Positions 57,881-64,000 of a stretch of DNA of 64,000 bases are shown here, piece after piece. Both the position numbers and the translations under genes were made by a program. Under the pieces are notes generated by a model. That model was not told the origin of the DNA, did not search any database, and saw only the letters and a list, made by a program, of their open reading frames with translations. This stretch comes from Pleurodeles waltl. Taxonomy: Eukaryota > Chordata > Amphibia > Caudata > Salamandridae. How positions within the stretch are numbered: position 1 is the stretch's first letter; the number at the start of each line of letters is the position of its first letter. The DNA is taken from positions 338,089,844 through 338,153,843 of the forward strand of contig NC_090440.1 of the NCBI RefSeq assembly GCF_031143425.1, written 5' to 3'.

Positions 57881-59010
57881 CTTACCCCCTCCCACTCGCT
57901 CAACCCCGCCCCCACCCCCACCCACATCTACCCCTCCCATCCTCATCCGCCCCCTCCCCCGTCCACCCCACCTCCCACCACTTAGCCCCATCCTTCCCCC
58001 CACCACCCCACCTTGATAAACCCTCCCCCCAGCTCCCCCCTTAGAGGCACTCAGATCAACGTTGGCCTGAATGTTGGTGTCACCCAGGTGCAGACCACTG
58101 ACCCACCCCAGACTGCCCGACTTTTCTCACTCAAGAACCCCCAGCTTTCTTAGTCAATATTCCCTTTAAACTTCAGAGACCTCACCTTTTTTTCCTTTTC
58201 CTTTCCCCCATTCCCTTCCCCCCTCATTATGTTGCTTTGATCCCCAATAAATATTATTTTGCCTGAACCTCTGAATCAAACAGTCTAACTTTCCCATTGA
58301 CCACTGTCTTTAAGCGAGCGGGTGCGAGCAAATACGCCTCTCCACCTTTGTCCTGAAAAGATTTAATCAGCTGTCGCAGCCGCCATGTTCGCTCTACAGT
58401 GACATGGCAATAGTCGGGTCGAATAAAGGAGGTGACCCCCCTTACCCCCTCCCACTCGCTCAACCCCGCCCCCACCCCCACCCCCACCCACATCTACCCC
58501 TCCCATCCTCATCCGCCCCCTCCCCCGTCCACCCCACCTCCCACCACTTAGCCCCATCCTTCCCCCCCACCACCCCACCTTGATAAACCCTCCCCCCAGC
58601 TCCCCCCTTAGAGGCACTCAGATCAACGTTGGCCTGAATGTTGGTGTCACCCAGGTGCAGACCACCGACCCACCCCAGACTGCCCGACTTTTCTCACTCA
58701 AGAACCCCCAGCTTTCTTAGTCAATATTCCCTTTAAACTTCCGAGACCTCATCTTTTTTTCCTTTTCCTTTCCCCCATTCCCTTCCCCCCTCATTATGTT
58801 GCTTTGATCCCCAATAAATATTATTTTGCCTGAACCTCTGAATCAAACAGTCTAACTTTCCCATTGACCACTGTCTTTAAGCGAGCGGGTGCAAGCAAAT
58901 ACGCCTCTCCACCTTTGTCCTGAAAAGATTTAATCAGCTGTCGCAGCCGCCATGTTCGCTCTACAGTGACATGGCAATAGTCGGGTCGAGTAAAGGAGGT
59001 GACCCCCCTC
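57881..59010. repeat. Tandem duplication (~565 bp x 2) across the ORF1 end
   Basis: CTTACCCCCTCCCACTCGCT occurs at 57881 and 58441, and GCCTGAACCTCTGAATC at 58261 and 58828, so the offset is 560-567 bp. The copies differ by an extra CCACCC in a C-rich tract and a few bases, so the duplication is recent relative to the element. Each copy holds the ORF1 C-terminus and a C-rich segment (CCCCACCCCCACCC). Confidence 0.88.
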
Positions 59011-60189
59011 CCCACTGCGTGGGCCATCAGGGTGGGATTTTTCAAATGTGGCCTGTTGCAAGAGGTAATTACCTAAATAAACTACTATAGCTCTAGGATG
59101 TTTAGCCTCCCCTTAGCGACCCTCTCGTCGTACTGCTGGAAATCTATGCACCCTTTGGACCTCAGACTCCCAGTCCCAGTTTGTGAGCTCTGGGAATGCA
59201 TCTTGTAGTATTTTAATCATGTATGCCCTGTTGTCATTGCCCTCCGCCCCTTCTCCAATGCCTAAAAACCGTAGGTTATTTCTCCTCTGCCTATTCTCCT
59301 GATCTTCCAGTTTCCACATAATATCAGTCAATTGTCCATCATGTGCTGTAGTTTGTTCTCTCAGAGCCACAACGTCTGCCTCCACTGCCATTGTTCTCTC
59401 CTCCATTGTGCTTAATTTCTCTTCAATATCTGTACATGACTTTGCCACCTTGCAAACAGTTCCTTGTAAAAGTTTTGTGGCCATCCTCGCCCGACAGCTG
59501 TCCGCCCTTGTCTCCGTTTGCAGCTCCTTAATCGAGTCGTATATAGACTGTAGCATTTCTGAGTCTGTATTCCTGGTGCCAATACTAATAACCAAGCTAC
59601 ATACCGGTGCATCAGCCCTCTTCTCAGCCTTGGCCTGAGCCTCAGGGATATGCGCCTCTGCTGTACTCATCAGATTAGTTCCTGAGTAGTCCCATTTAAG
59701 TGTCTTTCTACCTTGGGTGGAGAGCTCCACACCGTCTCTAATGGGAGCCCGCACCTTTAACCCCTTACTTTCTCGCCATCGCTGTCGCACTGTGGACTCC
59801 GCTAGTGATGAAAAAACTCCCTGATTCGGAGGATATACTAGCTCCAGTTTCACTCAAGCTTTGGTCACTGTTGGTGGCATCTGAATCCTCAGTCAAAGAA
59901 TAGAATTTATCGCCTCCGTCTTTAGTCCAGTCAGGTCCTTTCTTCTTTGTCCCAATCATTCAACTCCTGCCTCAAGTGTTTGGGCCATATGACTTGAATT
60001 CCCCGCATCACCTGCCAGCGGGCTGGTGGCTTTCCCTTGGCTGGCTTGAAGGGCATCATAAGTTTCTTGCTCAGCAGAGCCTGATTGCATATTTTCACTA
60101 AGGTGTGTATGTATTTCCTTATACTTTAACGGTGCCGTATGATCCTTACCGCCCTCAACAACACAGAGGTGCCTTGCTATTCTGTGCAA
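58254..60189 (-). pseudogene. L1-like ORF1 (RNA-binding protein), frameshifted
   Basis: The N-terminal parts are HRIARHLCVVEGGKDHT (60189-59956) and KKGPDWTKDGGDKFYSLTED (59959-59765). The main segment (59853-59113) carries a long coiled coil (MLQSIYDSIKELQTET to IEEKLSTMEERTMAVEADVV), then RRNNLRFLGIGEGAEG and VQRVHRFPAVR of the RNA-recognition-like domain. The C-terminal domain is in the next segment: YCHVTVERTWRLRQLIKSF, AYLLAPARLKTVVNGKVRLF (59045-58821). It occurs a second time at 58493-58254 because of the tandem duplication. The trimeric coiled coil, central domain and C-terminal domain are the usual L1 ORF1 order. Confidence 0.83.
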
Positions 60190-60310
60190 TCATAGCAAAT
60201 AGTAGTACATCATCACTTGGTTCTGGAGGAGATTTTGACTACAACATAGATTGGGGTATTCTACTGTTGAAGACTGTTAGAAAAGGAATTATTAGTTGGG
60301 GCAGACGGTA

Positions 60311-60617
60311 GTTCACCACACAGTATAACATCACTAAATTGTTAGGTTAAGAGAAACGTTTCAGTAAGTTAAACCTGAGCTCAACCCCTGATAGCTAGAC
60401 AAGCTTTGCTTAAGGAAAAGATGTAAAAAGTTGAAAACCAACACAATAAAAAACCCTCTTCAATTTACAAAAATAGAGTAAAGTTTAATGAACAAATTGA
60501 CACAAATATTACCAAAATCCAAATAGGAACCGGAGATATGATTTAAAAAAGAATTATTTAAGAGGAAATAGCACCGAGAATCCCAAAGAGTTAATTGTGG
60601 TCAATGGTCACAGTAGG
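60311..60617. other. Unassigned A/T-rich flank
   Basis: It contains AAACCTGAGCTCAACCCCTGATAGCT near 60373, a phrase like parts of the LTRs in this window, but it is too short and isolated to call. Otherwise A-rich with no gene. Confidence 0.3.
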
Positions 60618-61131
60618 CAACATTACAAAATAAAATGATGGACAGATTGTTGAAACTTTTCAAACACTCACCCTCAGTCACAGATCTGGACTTAATATAT
60701 TGTTATTTTGCTCGTCACATCACCCCAGTTTTGACACAACCATATTCAAGTCAGTCTTACCTCTGCTCCCCATGGGAACAGTCCAGCCTGAACTGCCAAG
60801 CTAGGTCCTCCCTGGACCGGAAACAAGCATCCCAGGACCAGTTTTGGGGTATCATCCCTCATCAGCCAGGCTAGCTTGAATCCAGTGGTACAGCGAACAA
60901 GAGACCCATGTCCGAGCGTATCCCACCTACTTGGTGTGCACATAGCAACATTAAAAAATAAAATTATGGACTTGAGTGTTCAACCTTTTCAAACACTCAT
61001 CCCCAATCACAGATCTGGGTTTAATTCATCATTACTTTGCTCACCATGTCACCCCAGTTTGAACCTCACTTGGGGTGAGTGTTTCAACACTCCGTCTATT
61101 ATTTTATTTTGTGGTGTTGCATAGTAGACAA
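60618..61131 (+). repeat. Pair of related units with inverted ends
   Basis: Two related units start near 60618 and 60946 (offset 328 bp). Both read GCAACATTA(C/A)AAAATAAAAT, TTTTCAAACACTCA, TCACAGATCTGG and CACCCCAGTTT. The second ends GTCTATTATTTTATTTTG then GTGTTGC near 61123, the inverse of its start, and is flanked by ATA on both sides. That is consistent with a small inverted-repeat transposon using a 3-bp target. The first unit lacks the matching end. Confidence 0.5.
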
Positions 61132-61399
61132 GGACCTGTATGCAATTTGATTTGAGGTCAACTGCAAAAGAGCATGGGTGGGATACAAAAAGGTGATTTG
61201 CCATGCTAAGGCCTGGAAGTAGGGAAGTGCAAAACAGTTTCTAAGTCCCAGTCTTCAAAGGGACTTTGTCATGTTTCTGAAGAAAAACTCTTCTCCATGT
61301 TGTGTTGCTTGGTAAAAAACAAAATAACACAGCACATTGTGCTGCCTTGTATTACTTTGCATGAGGAAAGCATTTCACAGTTGATGCATAGGTATTCTC
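61132..61399. other. Unassigned sequence
   Basis: No coding signal or repeat recognised. Confidence 0.3.
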
Positions 61400-61990
61400 T
61401 GCAATCAACATTGGTTTTTGATGCATAACTTTCGCTAATAAGTTCAGCGCTGTTAGACAAATCTTCATGAAGTTTCAGAACTAGTGTCCTGGTAATGTCA
61501 GCTGCTGTCTGGAAAGTTTTAGGGTGATCGGTCAAGCAGAGGCTGGGAAAAACTGAGTGTCCCAAAATGAGTTATCCCAATGCAGTTTTCCTTTTGGATT
61601 TTGAAAAAGACTACAGCCCAACAACTGAACAAAATTACACTAAATTTGGCAGTGATCTAGATCTTAGTCCAGAAACATCTCTTTTGTAAATCTGATGTAA
61701 ATATCTTCAGTAGTTTTGGAGTTATTAAAGGAAAAAGAAATATAGATATGTAGGGATGCTGACGCTTTGAGTATCCACTCATGAATGATCTGCAGATCCG
61801 TGGGAAAAGCAAATGCCTGATTGGCTGGCTGCAACCTGAGATGTAAATTGCAATCACCATTTTCTTTCTCGCATGGGGCCACGGGGAGTTAAAAAGAATA
61901 ATAAACTGACATAAGGGGTCAGACCTCATAGGAGAGTTGAGGGGGTCCCTGAGGGAACCCTAATGGGCAAAAAATGCCCTTTTTTTCCGT
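61400..61990 (+). repeat. Dispersed repeat family R, copy 3
   Basis: Shares the landmarks of copies 1 and 2: TGGAAAGTTTTAGGGTGATC, TTTTGAAAAAGACTACAGCCC, ACTAAATTTGGCAG, CAGTAGTTTTGGAGTTATTAAAGGAAAA, GGCTGGCTGCAACCTGAG, ATAAGGGG, GGGGGTCCCTGAGGG. It is more diverged than copies 1 and 2 are from each other in parts. Confidence 0.6.
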
Positions 61991-62152
61991 CGGATCTGCA
62001 GATCCATTGCAGTGCTCAGCACGGCGCCCCCACATGTAAACCCACAAAGGATTCACAGATCAAAAAAATATGAAAAAACCCCACTCACGCAGTAAACCCC
62101 ACTGAGCATGGCCAAAGGCCATTCATGACATGGAGTTGGGTATATGCGGGGC
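61991..62152. other. Unassigned flank
   Basis: Short, with a hint of the CACTCAC-type minisatellite (CCCCACTCACGCAG) seen beside copy 2 of family R. Confidence 0.3.
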
Positions 62153-64000
62153 TGTTGTGACCAGGCCCTGTGACCAAACCCACCACGTGTCCGGGTAAGG
62201 CACAAGCAAACCCCAAATTAACCGTGCTCACTCTCTGGTAGCTTGACAAAATGCCTGTAAGGCTTAAGTTGAAGGGAATGTGGTATATATTTGTGCACAC
62301 ATCAAACAATAAAACAGTGAAAACACCACACAAAAAGGATCCCACACCAGGTTCGAAAAATTGAAAACAATTTAATAATTAAAACAAAACCAAAATGACA
62401 GAAATTCAATAAGTAGAACTTGAATTATGAATCCCTGGCAATGGATATCTGTTCACGCCGGACTGAGACAAAGTCAAACATCCAGTCCGATTGCAATGGA
62501 GTACAAGCAGGCTACGGGGACCTAGCTGGACCTGCTGAACCAAAGTACATTAAATCCAGGTTCTGGAGCATTGCATTGGTTCCAAACCCTGAAGTAGAGT
62601 GTATGCATTGATGTTCTTTACGCAACAGCAGTGATGCATTGATGCCAAGATGTGGTGAGGCTGCTCTACAAGTTCCTAACGCAATGATGTTGAGGATGCA
62701 TTGGGCAGTCAAAGTGATGTTTCGGTTTTGATGAGATCAAAGGCTGTAATGCAGTTTTGGTATTATCATCAAAGTTGATGGAGATGTGAGGATCTTGCAC
62801 TGAGAAAAGCGCTGCAGTGTCGGTTCCAAAGGTGATGCATCAGTTTGAAGATGCAAGGTACTGCTGCAATGCGATGCTGGTTGCGCCGGTGTTGCATCAT
62901 TTGTCTCCATGCAACTGCAGAAATATGTCAGTTCTGCTCCGAGAGCACAGGGTGCATTAATTCAGCTGTAGGAAGCACCTTAGGTCCACCTCCAAGAGTC
63001 CAGGACTGGGGTGACACCACTTGACAGAGCAGACTTACAGATGTCCAGAGTCCTAGTGCAGGAGCAGGGTGGTTGGAAGTCTACTATGTCCCTGAGACGT
63101 CAGTTCAGTAAGCCAGCCAACCAGCCCTTGGAACCGCTCTGTGTTCTGGGTTGGATATATTCAGGTCCAGCCCTTCTCTCTCCCAGGCAAGAGGGCAGCA
63201 GGCACAGTTTAGCACAGCAGAGCAGAAGTCCAGCAAACAACAGTCAGCAGTGTCCAGGCAATAACAGTCCAGCAGAGTGGTATGCCTTCAGCAACATAGT
63301 AGTCTTTCTTCCTGGTAGAGTATCCACAGGCCCAGATGTGTCCTGAAGCGATTAGATCAGAGTTCCAGTACTAATACCCAGTTACAGAGTCACTCCCTTT
63401 CCTGCCCTGGCCCCAGACTCACTACAGGGGGTTATGCAGCCCTTTGTGTGTAGACAGGGCACAGCCTATTCAGGTGTAAATGAGGCTTTCCCATCTTTTC
63501 CTCCCATCCTGCCCAGGATAGCCCATCAATACCCATCAGGCCATACCTAAACTCCATTTGTGTGTGACTGTCACAAAGCCCAGCTGTCACCCTTCCTCAG
63601 ACATGTGATCTGAGGCAGTAGGCAAGCACCAAATTGTTAAAGTAAGGAAAGACAAACTTTCTAAAAGTGTCATTTTCAGAACTGCAATTAAAAATCAGAC
63701 TTCACCATAAGTTGTGATTTTAAATTGTGATTACTGAGACACCAAACTCAAACAGTCTATCTCTGCTTTCTTTTGAATTTAACGTATATGTTTTAATAAG
63801 GCAATCCCAATGTTAACCTATGGCGGAGATAGGCTGGTAGTATTGAAAAACAAGTTTAAGAATTTTGCAGTACCTGGAATGTAAAAATTAAAAGTACATG
63901 TCCAACCTTTTAAATACACTGCACCATGTCCTTAGGGCTGTCTAGGGCCTACCTAAGGGGTGCCATCTGCATCCAAAAAGAAGGTTTGGGCTTGGCAAAT
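62153..64000 (-). repeat. LTR, minus orientation, cut by the window end
   Basis: It starts TGTTGTGACCAGGCCC and follows the LTRs at 3346 and 50204: TCCGGGTAAGGCACAAGC, CTGGTAGCTTGACAAAATG, GGAATGTGGTATATATTTGTGCAC, GTGAAAACACCAC, later CTTATA-like ACTAATACCCAGTT and AGGGCTGTCTAGGGCCTACC near the end. The far edge lies outside the window. Small Met-initiated frames inside it are not supported. Confidence 0.65.

Larger units (their letters stand above)
53848..60310 (-). mobile_element. L1-like LINE, nearly full length, minus strand
   Basis: Read leftwards it has an ORF1 region (60189-58254), an inter-ORF part, an ORF2 region with endonuclease and reverse transcriptase (57564-54128), a short 3' untranslated part and a poly(A) tail. 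All parts are in L1 order. Both frames are broken. The right edge near 60310 is approximate. The region 57881-59010 is duplicated in tandem. Confidence 0.82.

Noticed and set aside
57656..58006. Gly/Arg-rich minus-strand frame (GGGRMGLSGG type), repeated at 58363-58617
   Set aside because: It comes from the C-rich tract of the L1 tandem duplication, and its length differs between copies.
60746..61124. tRNA-derived SINE in the paired units
   Set aside because: I could not find A- and B-box promoter motifs in the right order; the inverted ends with an ATA flank fit a DNA transposon better.

Overview
The window is eukaryotic and consists almost entirely of transposable elements. The mix points to a vertebrate with a giant, repeat-rich genome, most plausibly a salamander or newt: very long-LTR Ty3-type retrotransposons, PIF/Harbinger elements with Myb-like partner genes, L2/CR1-like and L1-like LINEs, a Penelope-like element and an SGNH-hydrolase-bearing element. 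The species assignment is inference. I recognise no host protein gene, tRNA or rRNA gene.

Layout. 1-2040: minus-strand gag-protease fragment of a Ty3-type element, with part of its LTR. 2041-9165: a decayed Harbinger Myb-like gene (plus strand, a solo LTR in its intron) and a decayed HARBI1-like transposase (minus strand). 9166-31316: a second Harbinger Myb-like gene broken open twice. First, a 5'-truncated L2/CR1-like LINE (about 10692-18213) went in; its 3' region carries a satellite array of about 630-bp units (12444-17399), and one satellite unit carries a multi-hairpin MITE. Second, a complete 11.9-kb Ty3-type retrotransposon (18587-30470) with 3-kb LTRs, a 5-bp AGATC target duplication and integrase encoded before reverse transcriptase, as in Gmr1-like elements; its 5' LTR carries another copy of the MITE. 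31317-44200: low-complexity DNA, an LTR piece, LINE debris split by a third MITE copy, an SGNH-like domain remnant, two GTGAGTGGGT-type minisatellites, a Penelope-like remnant with a GIY-YIG region, and a minus-strand LINE with a C-terminal zinc finger. 44213-44758: a TTAA-flanked MITE. 44763-47580: no recognised feature. 47581-53586: a third Harbinger Myb-like gene with a long LTR, and a second LTR nested inside it, in an intron. 53811-60310: an L1-like element on the minus strand with an internal tandem duplication. 60618-64000: small inverted-terminal-repeat units, a dispersed repeat, and an LTR running off the window.

The most unusual signal is architectural. The GC-rich MITE (three copies, 621-631 bp) is built almost end to end from about 14 consecutive near-perfect hairpins. 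At least three stems carry compensatory changes between copies: both arms differ, but pairing is kept. The TTAA-flanked MITE and the U3 part of the long LTRs are also hairpin chains, although these three element types move by different mechanisms.

Nearly all coding regions are broken by stops or frameshifts, so the window is mainly a record of nested insertions. Breaks are described but no repaired sequence is given.
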